NCBI GenBank assembly: GCA_913045175.1
Contig: CAJWQG010000006.1
Location: 20,042 to 84,041, forward strand
Source of the DNA: an uncultured Gammaproteobacteria bacterium
Lineage (GTDB): Bacteria > Pseudomonadota > Gammaproteobacteria > Pseudomonadales > Azotimanducaceae
Direction of reading: 5' to 3'
DNA: 64,000 nucleotides
Shown here piece after piece: positions 55,229-63,863 of this stretch (position 1 is the stretch's first letter; every line of letters begins with the position of its first letter). The position numbers and the translations under genes were made by a program. Under the pieces are notes generated by a model, which was not told the origin of the DNA, searched no databases, and saw only the letters and a program-made list of their open reading frames with translations.

Positions 55229-56077
55229 ATGAGCGTTGTTTCTACCAGGAATCTAAACAAGCGCTTTGGAGAAACGAGGGCCATGGACAATGTCAGTTTC
55301 GACATTGAACCAGGCTCTATTGTCGGACTGATCGGTCCCAACGGTGCAGGCAAGACCACGACGCTGAAAGCGATCCTGGGCCTCACCGATTTTGAAGGCG
55401 GCTTGTCGGTACTTGGGCAAGACCCTCGACATGGTCGACATCAGATCATGAAGCGGGTGTGTTTTATCGCGGATGTGGGCGTGCTGCCTAGGTGGTTAAA
55501 GGTTTCTGATGCCATTAAGTATGTCGAAGGCGTACATGAACGATTCGATCGCGACAAAGCAGTCGCGCTACTAAAAGAAACCGACATATCGCCTCGCCGA
55601 CGTATTAAGCAGCTATCAAAAGGGATGGTGACGCAGTTGCACCTGGCACTGGTAATGTCCATCGATGTGGACCTGCTGGTGCTGGATGAGCCGACCCTTG
55701 GGCTGGATATCCTTTACCGAAAGACGTTCTATGAGCGATTGCTCAATGATTACTTTGATAAGAACACCAGCATTATTGTCAGTACCCATCAGGTTGAGGA
55801 AATTGAAAGTCTGCTAACGCATCTTTTGTTTATAGATCAGGGAGAGATCGTGCTGGATAGTGCGATGGACACTCTGTCGGAAACCTATACAGAACTGTTA
55901 GTTAATCCTGAACATCTGGACCAGGCAATGGGTTTGAGTCCCATTCACAGTCGGGACGTTATCGGTAAAAAGTGTCTGATATTTTCGAACACCGAACGAG
56001 CAAGGCTGGAGCCGCTTGGCGAGATCAGCACGCCAAGTGTTACAGACCTCTTCGTTGCGCTGCTGAGTAAGGAGTAG
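55229..56077 (+). CDS. ABC transporter ATP-binding protein
   Basis: The 282-residue ATPase has Walker A GPNGAGKTTTLK (about 36-47), the Q-loop region in FEGGLSVLGQDP, signature-like QLSKGMVTQLHLALVM, and Walker B LLVLDEPTLGLDI, followed by the H-loop VSTHQVEE. This is the drug/antimicrobial-export type (CcmA/YtrB-like). An AAGGAGGTG precedes the ATG. It ends just before the permease start, so it is co-translated. The substrate is unknown; peptide antibiotic or cell-envelope stress is typical of the YtrA-linked type. Confidence 0.95.
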   Translation: MSVVSTRNLNKRFGETRAMDNVSFDIEPGSIVGLIGPNGAGKTTTLKAILGLTDFEGGLSVLGQDPRHGRHQIMKRVCFIADVGVLPRWLKVSDAIKYVEGVHERFDRDKAVALLKETDISPRRRIKQLSKGMVTQLHLALVMSIDVDLLVLDEPTLGLDILYRKTFYERLLNDYFDKNTSIIVSTHQVEEIESLLTHLLFIDQGEIVLDSAMDTLSETYTELLVNPEHLDQAMGLSPIHSRDVIGKKCLIFSNTERARLEPLGEISTPSVTDLFVALLSKE

Positions 56078-56078
56078 A

Positions 56079-56966
56079 TTGATGATCCCGACTTTAATTA
56101 GGCGTGAATTCTGGGAGCACAGGAATACCTTCTATCCATACGTGATTGTTGGCTTGGTGGTGCTTGCTATGCTCGCGATTTTTTCGATGGGTAAAGCTAA
56201 CGTATCGGTCAATCATCCAGGGGAATCGAGTAGGCCTGATGTGCAGTTCCTGCAGTACGGGGTGGATTTGTTCCGCGATATGTCCCTGGAGGATCGGCGA
56301 GACGTGATGGGTACAGCTTACCTTTTTATCGCGGCGGAATTTGGCCTGATGCTGATATTCGTCGTGTTCTTTTACCTATTGGATTCACTATATCGAGATC
56401 GAAAGGATCGCAGTATTTTGTTCTGGAAGTCATTGCCGGTGTCCGATTTGCAAACCGTAGGTATCAAACTATTCACAGGGATTGTTTGTGTGCCTGTGGT
56501 GTACTTCCTGTTTATTGTGTGCACTCAGTTTTTGTTTCTCTTGGCCGCGTCCGTTGCGGCACTTGGCTATGACGCATCAGTCTGGCGCACCTTGTGGGAG
56601 CCCTCGGTCGTTGTATTTGATCAATGGGCTGATATCTGGATTTACTATGTGATTGTTTTGCTCTGGCAACTGCCTCTTTACTGCTGGCTTGTCTTTGTGT
56701 CTTCTTTCGCAAGAAGTGTCCCTTTTATATGGGTGTTTGGTGTGCCGCTTGCCGTAGTTACCGTAGAAACCATGTTCGGCGAAGCCGCGATCTCAACGTG
56801 GATCGGACATCACGTGGTCCCCCAGATTGGGAAGATGGATCTTACCGGCAGTGTGGTCGATATTGGCGCTCGAATAGCCAGCGTAGATTTTCTTATAACG
56901 CTCATCGTCAGTGGTCTGCTGCTCTATGGCGCGGTGTGGTTCAGAGGAAAAGCGGACGAAATGTAA
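56079..56966 (+). CDS. ABC transporter permease subunit
   Basis: The 295-residue membrane protein has about six hydrophobic segments (YVIVGLVVLAMLAIF, FGLMLIFVVFFYLLDSLY, VPVVYFLFIVCTQFLFLLAA, WIYYVIVLLWQLPLYCWLVFV, VFGVPLAVVTVETM, FLITLIVSGLLLYGAVWF). It carries the YRDRKDRSILFWKSLPVSD cytoplasmic loop of ABC-2 type exporters. It starts one base after the ATPase stop and completes the GntR-ATPase-permease operon. Confidence 0.93.
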   Translation: MMIPTLIRREFWEHRNTFYPYVIVGLVVLAMLAIFSMGKANVSVNHPGESSRPDVQFLQYGVDLFRDMSLEDRRDVMGTAYLFIAAEFGLMLIFVVFFYLLDSLYRDRKDRSILFWKSLPVSDLQTVGIKLFTGIVCVPVVYFLFIVCTQFLFLLAASVAALGYDASVWRTLWEPSVVVFDQWADIWIYYVIVLLWQLPLYCWLVFVSSFARSVPFIWVFGVPLAVVTVETMFGEAAISTWIGHHVVPQIGKMDLTGSVVDIGARIASVDFLITLIVSGLLLYGAVWFRGKADEM

Positions 56967-56969
56967 AAC

Positions 56970-57137
56970 CTATCGACCGAACACCTTGAGGGCGTCGACA
57001 TATTGACCGGCGTAAAATTTGCCATCGTCGCCAAGGGCAGTGAGGCGTTCTTTTAGCTGCTCAAGTTCAGCTTCGGCGTTCTTTTTTCCTTCAAGAATAT
57101 CAATCACGAGAATCCAGCCCGAGTTCATTAGTGCAGC
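56970..57137 (-). pseudogene. C-terminal fragment of an unrecognised minus-strand gene
   Basis: On the minus strand a frame reads [15 protein letters not shown], then KNAEAELEQLKERLTALG and QYVDALKVFGR to a TAG at 56970-56972. ATG 57128 would give 52 residues, but the reading continues upstream to the junction with an EAL fragment at about 57137. It looks like the C-terminus of a longer protein rather than a small gene. The family is not recognised. Confidence 0.5.
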
Positions 57138-57371
57138 TTCATGGGTCAGAACCTGAATCTTAAGGTGTTAGCTGAAGGTGTGGAGGATGAGAGTCAGGTA
57201 CAACTGTTAAGAGAAAGCGGCTGTGACTATATTCAGGGGTACTACTACAGCAAACCGGTACCTGCGGTGGATGTCTTGCCTTTCCTTGAACAGCGCGCTG
57301 ATGATCCAGAGCCAAGAAACAAGTTGCCAGAGGTGACCAGGATTCCGGTCGAACAGGTGGCCAGCGCCTGA
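57138..57371 (+). pseudogene. C-terminal fragment of an EAL-domain (c-di-GMP phosphodiesterase) gene
   Basis: The frame from about 57141 encodes [22 protein letters not shown] and then [19 protein letters not shown], the last helix and strand of EAL domains (EGVE and DxxQGY-type motifs). Everything before the [11 protein letters not shown] block, including the E-A-L metal site, is missing. The fragment abuts an oppositely oriented gene end, so it is a scar of a deletion or inversion. Confidence 0.85.
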
Positions 57372-57444
57372 TCCCACCCGATTAGCCGGGGAATTGGGCC
57401 GCTGGTAAGCGGTTATTGGCGGCTTACGACATTGCCAGCACAAC

Positions 57445-57463
57445 TGTGACGTGAATCACGTCA
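57445..57463 (+). promoter_or_regulatory. CRP-like palindromic site upstream of the FecR-like gene
   Basis: TGTGACGTGAATCACG (57445-57460) fits the CRP pattern TGTGA-N6-TCACA at nine of ten positions. The inner TGACGTGA/TCACGTCA (57447-57463) is a perfect palindrome around one base. It is centred 41 bp before the ATG at 57494, so it sits near the start of transcription of that gene. Confidence 0.55.
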
Positions 57464-57493
57464 TTAATTATCGTACGGCGATAAAGTTTTGCT

Positions 57494-58106
57494 ATGCGGA
57501 ACTTATTCAAATTTCTCTTCACGCTCCAACTCCTGTTTGGCTGCGCATTTGCACAGGACAAGGTAGGAGAGGTGAGTATCAAAATCGGCGCGAGTAGCGT
57601 TGACCGGTCCTGTAATGTGCAGGGGCTTGCCGCAGGAGAGAACCTCTATCAAGGCGATATCATCAGCGCGGGTGTTAGGGTATCTTGGTATCGAACTAAC
57701 TGACGGTACCCGCTTCGTATTGGGAAAGAATACGGAAGCAGCACTCAAAGGCTTTACTGTTCCTGCAGATGCTAATACCCCCGAACTTGAGATCATGATT
57801 CGGGCGGGCGCTTTTCGATTCAAAAGCAGCGCTATCGGCACCTTGGCTTCAGCGTCTAATCACAGTGCTATATCGACTTCGCGCATGAACGTCGCCTTGC
57901 GAGACAGTGAGCTTGAAGGCTTCGTCGACGAAGCAACGGGCGCAACCACACTGGTGCATCAATCTGGCTACATTGTGGTTACAGATGCTGGTGGAGAAAA
58001 CAGACGAGTGCTGAATACTCCTGGTCAGACGGCGGCATGTAAGCCGTCTATACCCGGCTCGAGTAGTACGCGTAAGATAGTCGGTTTGTCGCAGGTCATT
58101 ATAAGA
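57494..58106 (+). pseudogene. FecR-domain protein gene with a frameshift
   Basis: A signal peptide (FLFTLQLLFGCAFAQDK) leads into FecR-like GEVSIKIGASSVDRSCNVQGLAAGENLYQGDIISA, then hits a stop at 57702. In another frame the domain continues: GYLGIELTDGTRFVLGKNTEAALKG to about 58030, with VQSGYIVVTDAGGENRRVLN-like blocks. A shift near 57670-57690 joins the two. FecR-domain proteins are periplasmic and often carry stress or signalling roles. The frame then runs without a stop into the lipoprotein start at 58107. Confidence 0.7.
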
Positions 58107-58418
58107 ATGTCGCACATGATCTTGTTTCTGTTACCGCTGTTACTTTCCGGGTGTCACCCCTGGTTTAAGTCTGATTTTTCACTGAAGGACAAACCGGAAA
58201 CGCCGCCAGTCATTATGACGCCAGAAGGCCCCTATAAGGTGGGGACTCCCAGTTGGGTCCAACTGATTGATGTTTGCATGAAAAATGGCGGAGTTCGAAA
58301 CGACTGTATAGAAAGTCTGCCAGAAGACGAATATGAGAGGTTTCTTATCTGGGAACGAGGGAACAGGCGCCATGAATTATTGGAGATTCGCAAAGGTCTC
58401 CATAATGACGATGTTTAG
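58107..58418 (+). CDS. Small putative lipoprotein of unknown function
   Basis: From ATG 58107 the protein (103 residues) starts HMILFLLPLLLSGCHPWFK, a lipoprotein signal with Cys about 15. The remainder is short and charged (TPEGPYKVGTPSWVQLIDVCMKNGG, PEDEYERFLIWERGNRRHEL). It shares the frame of the degraded FecR gene, so a fusion reading cannot be excluded. The leader argues for a separate gene. The stop overlaps the convergent PhyH stop by 4 nt. Confidence 0.62.
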   Translation: MSHMILFLLPLLLSGCHPWFKSDFSLKDKPETPPVIMTPEGPYKVGTPSWVQLIDVCMKNGGVRNDCIESLPEDEYERFLIWERGNRRHELLEIRKGLHNDDV

Positions 58419-59215
58419 CTTTTAGTCTGCCTGAGTCGAAAGACCAGCTTTGCTTGATCCGAAAACTGACTTAACTCGTCTTCATTCAAGGAAACCATAA
58501 AGTTGTCGGGCAGGAAGTATTGTCGATAGTAAACGACAGAGAGCATCGTTCTTGGTTGATCCGATGTGTTCGGCATGCCGCGGTGCCATGTCCTCATATC
58601 GCGCAATACGATTGATCCCGCTGACATTAGGGTTTGCTCTGAGCTAAGGTCGGAATAGCGTGCAGGTGGAATTCTCAGTCTGGCAGTTTCATCCGTGCTG
58701 CCATCAACCAGCAAGTGAGACCCAGGCCAAACTTCTGTTGCACCATTCTCTGCTGTGAACTCATCGAGCGAGATGTTCACCACCACCATGAGTGGCGGCA
58801 TGGGGTCCTTTACTTCCGGGAATATGTGACCGCAATCCCTGTGTACGTTTTGATTTTCGCTTCCGGGGAATACGGTGTTGCAGCCATAGGGCAGGCAACC
58901 AAAGAATCGATCGCCAAGGACCTGCTTAAGAATCTGAAATACCAGTGGATTCTCGATAATCAGAGGGTCCATAAATGGTGTTTTGAGTGGAGATTCAACA
59001 CCTCCGTGATGGCGTGTTCGAGCGAGATCTTCTTCCGCACCTTCATACTTGGCTTTTAGTTCTTCGCTAACTGCTGCCTTTACTTTCTGTACCCAGGATT
59101 GTTCAAGCACTTTATCAAGTACAACAAAACCCTCGTTGCAAAGGGTTTGTGTAGCCTGCTCAAGATTATTTTCATTGAGCTTGCCTGATTCTATTTCGTC
59201 AGTGGTGAGTTGCAT
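58415..59215 (-). CDS. Phytanoyl-CoA dioxygenase (PhyH) family protein
   Basis: The 266-residue Fe(II)/2-oxoglutarate enzyme has NEGFVVLDKVLEQSWVQKV near the start and the metal-binding H-x-D in NQNVHRDCGHIFPEV. LDEFTAENGATEVWPGSHLLVDG follows, then the distal His in RDMRTWHRGMPNTSDQPRTM, with the 2-oxoglutarate Arg in QPRTMLSV. It is more like classic PhyH than the pair at 49027 and 49950. It faces a crotonase gene at 59351 divergently. The substrate is unknown. Confidence 0.91.
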   Translation of the reverse strand: MQLTTDEIESGKLNENNLEQATQTLCNEGFVVLDKVLEQSWVQKVKAAVSEELKAKYEGAEEDLARTRHHGGVESPLKTPFMDPLIIENPLVFQILKQVLGDRFFGCLPYGCNTVFPGSENQNVHRDCGHIFPEVKDPMPPLMVVVNISLDEFTAENGATEVWPGSHLLVDGSTDETARLRIPPARYSDLSSEQTLMSAGSIVLRDMRTWHRGMPNTSDQPRTMLSVVYYRQYFLPDNFMVSLNEDELSQFSDQAKLVFRLRQTKS

Positions 59216-59350
59216 GGCGTCTTAAGCAAGTAATCGTTGTGGGAATAAACCATAGTTGCAAAACACCAGTCAATCGGAGAGCGGGTTGGAATTGTTGGCT
59301 GTTTTACGGGAACATGGCATGTATCAATACAACACTTAAGAAGGGGACTC

Positions 59351-60022
59351 ATGTCTAACGTAACTTACGAACAACAGGGAGTTATAGCCACAATCACGAT
59401 GGATGATGGCAAGGGCAACGCGATGAATCCTGAAATGATCGCGGATGTAAATGCCGCCTTGGATCAGGCGGAAAAAGAAGCCAAGGTTGTCATCATTGCG
59501 GGCCGACCAGGTTTGTTTTGTGGCGGGTTCGATTTGAAGGTCATACGTTCTGATGATCTGGAACGGAAGAAAGTGCAGTCTTTGGGCGGGACGCGATTAG
59601 CCATGCGCATCTTTGGATTTCCCAAGCCTACGGTGATAGCGGCTACCGGGTCTTGTGTTGCCCTGGGCGGATTTTTGCTGTTGGCCGGGGATTATCGTAT
59701 CGGCATCAGTGGGGAGTTCACGATTGGTCTTAACGAAGTTGCCATCGGTATGTCATTGCCACCTTTCGCGTTGATGTTAGTAGATGCGCGCATAGATAAA
59801 CGTTTCGTGACAAATGCGGCCATCAGTTCAACGATGTATCGACCTGATGATGCAATCGCGCCTGGTTTTCTTGATGAAGTGGTTGCGCCGGAGCAGCTTA
59901 TGGAGAGGGCTGCGGAAAAAGCTGCCGAACTCGCGCTGCTTGATGGTGAAGCGTTCGCAAAGGTTAAGCAGGATATTCGCGGGGCCAGCATCGCGGCGAT
60001 CCTGGGTGCGCTGGGCGACTAA
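59351..60022 (+). CDS. Enoyl-CoA hydratase/isomerase family protein
   Basis: The 223-residue crotonase has the oxyanion motif IAGRPGLFCGGFDLKV (about 50-65), GSCVALGGFLLLAGDYRIG, and FTIGLNEVAIGMSLPP. The hydratase Glu of the first helix (usually GGGxEL) is replaced by F-L-L-L, while the second Glu is kept (NEVAIG), so an isomerase or other crotonase reaction is likelier than hydration. Standard length without the C-terminal helices is typical of short members. The ATG has AAGGGG upstream. Confidence 0.88.
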   Translation: MSNVTYEQQGVIATITMDDGKGNAMNPEMIADVNAALDQAEKEAKVVIIAGRPGLFCGGFDLKVIRSDDLERKKVQSLGGTRLAMRIFGFPKPTVIAATGSCVALGGFLLLAGDYRIGISGEFTIGLNEVAIGMSLPPFALMLVDARIDKRFVTNAAISSTMYRPDDAIAPGFLDEVVAPEQLMERAAEKAAELALLDGEAFAKVKQDIRGASIAAILGALGD

Positions 60023-60034
60023 ATTCCCAACTGG

Positions 60035-60241
60035 CTAATGCTTTTTGTTGCCTGGTCGATGCCAGTTTTGCGTTTTCGCGCTCCTGGGTTTGGGTGAATA
60101 CCCTTTGCCGGTACCTTTGCCGCCTGAAGAGTGCTTACCCTTTCCGGGGAGTGACTGGGATGACGTTTTTTGCTCATTCATTCTGTCGAAAATTTCTTTG
60201 ACCCTGTTGGGTTTTTTGCCTTTGTTCTTTGGGCGTTTCAT
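60035..60241 (-). CDS. Small basic low-complexity protein
   Basis: The ATG at 60241 with GGAGGCC ahead of it encodes 68 residues rich in Lys, Arg, Gly, Ser and Pro (KRPKNKGKKPNRVKEIFDRM then GKGKHSSGGKGTGKGYSPKPR). The open frame extends to 60367, but the internal start has the better RBS. It has no membrane segment. Nucleic-acid binding is a guess from composition only. The family is not recognised. Confidence 0.55.
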   Translation of the reverse strand: MKRPKNKGKKPNRVKEIFDRMNEQKTSSQSLPGKGKHSSGGKGTGKGYSPKPRSAKTQNWHRPGNKKH

Positions 60242-60379
60242 GTGGCCTCCATCAGGCAAGACGAGCGCAAAGCACGCCTGTGCCAAAATATAAAACGGTG
60301 AGAAAAAAGACGCCCCGTGATGGTCCAACGTGAAGTTACACAGGCAGAAACAGATGACCGAAAACACAGCAGCTGGAAT

Positions 60380-60432
60380 AGTAACTACAAACAGTAACTA
60401 CCGATAGTAACTATAGCCCGCAACTACAGATA
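60380..60432. repeat. Imperfect 13-bp tandem repeat (four units)
   Basis: The units AGTAACTACAAAC, AGTAACTACCGAT, AGTAACTATAGCC and GCAACTACAGAT follow one another with a period of 13-14 bp. They lie in the 370-bp stretch 60242-60608, which has no gene. The stretch also holds the short palindrome TATAACGAATGTTATA at 60512-60527. No function is assigned. Confidence 0.65.
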
Positions 60433-60608
60433 GCGCTGGTGGTTTTGATGTTTCAGTTGTGACAAAGCAATCCGATGTGAGCGCTCTGGGAGATCACAAA
60501 GGCGTCGTGGTTATAACGAATGTTATAGGTCTATGATCCACATAATGACGTTGCTCCTGTTGGATGCAAGGGATTTGCACGCTGGGTCGCAATCTTAATC
60601 AGGAAGAG

Positions 60609-61029
60609 TCAGCTGTCAACAGGCTTCCTCACGTTGCGTAAAAAATCGTGGCATTCCCGTCGTGATCCTAGTCGTATGAAGTTAATGTGCACATAGTCTT
60701 CATTGATCATCGCAGCTTCATACTTACGTCTGGTTTTACTGTGCGTCTTTATCGACCACAGAATAATGGAATCTCTTGAAAACATCCTGCCGAAGGTCTC
60801 GACATTACCAGTGTCTTCCCATAGTTCCTGTTTCGTCAGTGCTCGTTTGAAAGCACGTTTCGTGACTTGCCATACGGTTTGCAGGAAAGATAAGTCAACC
60901 CAAATTACCGTATCTACATCCTTCCACTTGATATCGACTGTCCGCGTGTAATTGCCATCAAGCACCCAGCGATCCTTGTTGAGCGCTGCTTCCAGGTTAG
61001 GTAGAAATTCTTCATCGGGTATTTCCTGC
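60609..61029 (-). pseudogene. N-terminally truncated P-loop nucleotide kinase-like gene
   Basis: The frame encodes PDEEFLPNLEAALNKDRWVLDGNY with TRTVDIKWKDVDTVIWVDLSF and ends at 60609. This matches the middle and C-terminal part of adenylate kinase-like (topology modulation) P-loop proteins. The N-terminal P-loop (GxxGxGKS) is missing, because the sequence runs into the end of a degraded SDR gene at about 61030. The ATG at 61052 lies inside that SDR and is not a genuine start. Confidence 0.72.
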
Positions 61030-61668
61030 CTAACGGGCGGTGTACCCGCCATCTGCGGGCAGCGTCACGCCGGTGATAAAGCTGGCGTCATCGCTGTTTC
61101 GATATAACCGGCGCAATTGCGTTAACGCGCACGCCGTGTGCGCCAAACATGATGGCGTACTGGCGGGTTAGGCCTACCACACCATGTTTCGCGGCCACAT
61201 AGGCCCCTGGGCCGGGGCCGATTTCCGCCACAGGCCGTACCCCAGGTGGTCCAGCAACACCAACGAGCCCGGCTAACGAAGAGGTGTTGATGATCGCTCC
61301 ACCGCCATTTTCCGCCATGTAGACGGCGCCGTGGTGCAACCCGTAATAGACACCGGATAGGTTGACAGAGATGGTCTTGTGCCAGTCATTACCGCCGCCA
61401 ATACCTGCATTGTTGAATATCACATCCAGGCTTCCAAATGCTGTCGCGGTATCCTGTATGGCAGACTTCACAGCATCCTCGTTGGCAACATCGAGGGTAA
61501 GCGCTTCTGCTTTTCCCCCCTGCTGATTGATGATGTTAGCCGTATTGTCGGCGGCGACGCTGTCCAGGTCGGCGCACATGATGGCAGCGCCATCCTGATA
61601 GCTGACTCTCGCCTGATGCCACTACCGGCACCGGTGATCAGTGCCGATTTTCCAGACAGATCGCTCAT
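61030..61668 (-). pseudogene. SDR gene with an N-terminal frameshift and an internal deletion
   Basis: ATG 61668 starts SDLSGKSALITGAGSGI, an SDR Rossmann start, then the frame breaks near 61600. The second frame carries CADLDSVAADNTANIINQQGG, FNNAGIGGGNDWHK, IINTSSLAGLVGV, YVAAKHGVVGLTRQYA and GVRVNAIAPV. After that the usual 40 residues are missing, and a third frame gives NSDDASFITGVTLPADGGYTAR to TAG 61030-61032. The gene therefore has a frameshift and a deletion and cannot make a full enzyme. Confidence 0.85.
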
Positions 61669-61787
61669 GGTTCTTCCTTTAGTAATTCGTTACGGTCCAT
61701 CAGGTCGCGAACCAGACCGTTCTTATCGATGTTATGAGGATAGGAATTATAGAGAGTATTTTCCCTTGATAGAAAAAGTATCTTCAT
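61665..61787 (-). other. Small ORF overlapping the SDR remnant start (40 aa)
   Basis: In the 360-bp gap 61669-62031 an ATG at 61787 encodes 40 residues (KILFLSRENTLYNSYPHNID, RDLMDRNELLKEEP) ending at the TGA that overlaps the SDR ATG (ATGA). The overlap is typical of coupled genes, so this may be the tail of a lost upstream gene. The rest of the gap shows nothing. Confidence 0.3.
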
Positions 61788-62031
61788 GAGAGTGTTTGCT
61801 AACAATGGTCTCTTTTACAGTAGTATAGTTTTCGTAAATACAAATAGACTGCGATCATGGCAAGCGTTGAACCCGATATACATACATAGACTTTTAACGC
61901 TACCGAATCGTCTTTAAATTGGGAATGATCTGTATCAATCAAAGAAATACGTATCAGTACCCGAAGCCCGCTAAGGGTCGTTAGCTCCCAAACTCGAGTC
62001 GAGACTGAGTGTCGGCTTATTCACGGTTCAG

Positions 62032-62919
62032 CTAGAGTGACTTTTTGTGCATTCGGAGCTGATAGCCTGCTCTAATAGGCGCGTCACTGACAACAAATTC
62101 ACACAGTCGTTGTCCATGCTCCGACAGCAGATCGAACATTTCCCGTGGCATTGATGGCAACTGGCGCTCGTATATCCATGGTGCCAGAAATATGGCGTTG
62201 GGAATTGCCCGCATCTCATCGCTGAGATGCGGCGTACCCCCATGCCAGGTGCGGGGGTCTCGAATCATCACGGTACCGGCAGGCGCTGGGGACAAGGTAG
62301 ACAGCCGCATTTCCTCCGTTTCATCTTCTAGTGATGGAATCGTGGCCTTGGAATGATGGGTGCCTGGGATGACCCGAGTCGGACCGTTCACTCTGGTGAA
62401 GTCCTGGGCCAGGAAATTGCAGACCACCATAGGGCAGGGCAGATCACGCAGTTCGACAAGCCCGCGCGGGTCTTTGTATTGTGCGAAACCATCGTTGATA
62501 TCTGCATGTAGGGGTTGGTAGCCCGCTCCCGGAATGCAGAATTCTCCTGCACATCGACGCAGGTGATAGTCCGATGAGTCCCAGATCGCAGTGATGATTG
62601 GAGTTAGAGTCGGCAGATCCGCCAGCATCACCCACTCTTCCAGATGTAGTAGCGAATTAGTAATGCTTGCACCACCCCAGGAATATCGGTTCATCATGCT
62701 GGGATATTGCTGTCGGCCAATGGATAGAATTTCTGTCGCTTCCCGTTCACAGCCTGCACGTAAAAATGAAACTTGTTCCGGAGTCAGGACATCACGCACC
62801 ATGACGAAACCGTCTCTGTAGAATAATCGTACAGCATCACTGACCTGGTCAGGTGTCAGTATTTCCAGATTGGCAATGCTATTGTTGTTTTCCAGATGCT
62901 GTCGCAGCGCGTCGGTCAT
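62032..62919 (-). CDS. Phytanoyl-CoA dioxygenase (PhyH) family protein
   Basis: The 295-residue protein has FYRDGFVMVRDVLTPEQVSFLRAGC near the start. The iron ligands are H-x-D in QPLHADINDGF and the distal His in RDPRTWHGGTPHLSDEMRAIPN, with the 2-oxoglutarate Arg following. TRVNGPTRVIPGTHHS is the usual core. It is the fourth PhyH-like protein of the window and the nearest neighbour of an amidohydrolase-2 gene (12-nt gap), likely in one operon. Confidence 0.92.
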   Translation of the reverse strand: MTDALRQHLENNNSIANLEILTPDQVSDAVRLFYRDGFVMVRDVLTPEQVSFLRAGCEREATEILSIGRQQYPSMMNRYSWGGASITNSLLHLEEWVMLADLPTLTPIITAIWDSSDYHLRRCAGEFCIPGAGYQPLHADINDGFAQYKDPRGLVELRDLPCPMVVCNFLAQDFTRVNGPTRVIPGTHHSKATIPSLEDETEEMRLSTLSPAPAGTVMIRDPRTWHGGTPHLSDEMRAIPNAIFLAPWIYERQLPSMPREMFDLLSEHGQRLCEFVVSDAPIRAGYQLRMHKKSL

Positions 62920-62931
62920 GATTACAACTCT

Positions 62932-63741
62932 TTAACTAAGATCCGCTTCCCATTTATAGGCACGCATAGCGTTTTCGCTGTAGAAAAGCGGTCGCACATT
63001 TTCCCTCAGGTTTAGCGCTTCAACTTCTTCGCGTCCCCGGTCCCAGGCGATGGTTGGATATTCAGTGCCAAACATCATTTTTTCTTTGCCGCGCGTATTA
63101 ATGAACTGAACGAATGGTTCGGGCCAGTATTTGGGTGCAACGGCACAACAACTCATATAGACATTGTCCCAGTGAGCCATGGTGGAGATCGCTTCGTCAG
63201 TCCAGGGCTGGCCGCAGTGAGTCATAATAAGACGAAGTTCTGGAAAATGAAACGCTACTTCATCGTGGTAGATTGGATTTTGTACCCACCCGGGATTTCT
63301 TGGTCCGGGCATGCCGGCGTTCATGCTCACCGCGATATCGAGTTCACAGGCTTTCACGTAGAAGGGCCAGTAGATTCGGTCGGTTGGGGGCAGGGTGTAG
63401 CGAAACGGGGGGATACGAAGACAGCGCACCCCGTAGGTTTCATAGTAGTGCACTACCTTTCTGATCTCATCCATCCCTTTGCGCGGGTCGACAATCATCG
63501 CTGGCAATACTTTCTTTGGATATTTGGCGTTAGCTTTACCCACCCAGTCTGCGTATTTTTCTTCCATGATAGAGATCACACAGGCACCGATATCAACCTC
63601 GTCTAGTTGCCCTAGAAGTTCATCGACGTCGTCGATCTTGCGTCGGTCTTTCAGGCCCTTAAATAGATAGCTGGTCCCACCAGTCTGGTCTGCATCGAGA
63701 AAGTTGGAGTTGATCAATGAGTCGATCGCTCGCACTGGCAT
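62932..63741 (-). CDS. Amidohydrolase family protein (amidohydrolase-2 type)
   Basis: The 269-residue protein lacks the usual N-terminal H-x-H. The later barrel motifs are LRIPPFRYTLPPTD, IAVSMNAGMPGPRNPGW, LRLIMTHCGQPWTDEAIS (the metal His), and MMFGTEYPTIAWDRG, where a Glu stands in for the usual late Asp. It resembles ACMS decarboxylase-like/TIM-barrel hydrolases that decarboxylate or hydrolyse aromatic or lactone substrates, but the missing first metal pair casts doubt on activity. It is the first gene of the unit with the PhyH gene at 62032. The start is ATG 63741. Confidence 0.85.
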   Translation of the reverse strand: MPVRAIDSLINSNFLDADQTGGTSYLFKGLKDRRKIDDVDELLGQLDEVDIGACVISIMEEKYADWVGKANAKYPKKVLPAMIVDPRKGMDEIRKVVHYYETYGVRCLRIPPFRYTLPPTDRIYWPFYVKACELDIAVSMNAGMPGPRNPGWVQNPIYHDEVAFHFPELRLIMTHCGQPWTDEAISTMAHWDNVYMSCCAVAPKYWPEPFVQFINTRGKEKMMFGTEYPTIAWDRGREEVEALNLRENVRPLFYSENAMRAYKWEADLS

Positions 63742-63863
63742 CTTTGATCCTTTTATTATTCAGAAACGCCGCGGGCGCCTAAACATGGCAATATACACAG
63801 GAAGCAGCCATGCTGGTAGCATCAACGAGTTTCCAAAGTGAGTGAACACATAGTGGTGAATAG

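Noticed and set aside
61033..61052. ATG at 61052 as the start of the kinase-like gene.
   Set aside because: This segment encodes the SDR C-terminus in another frame; the kinase similarity begins only after about 61030.
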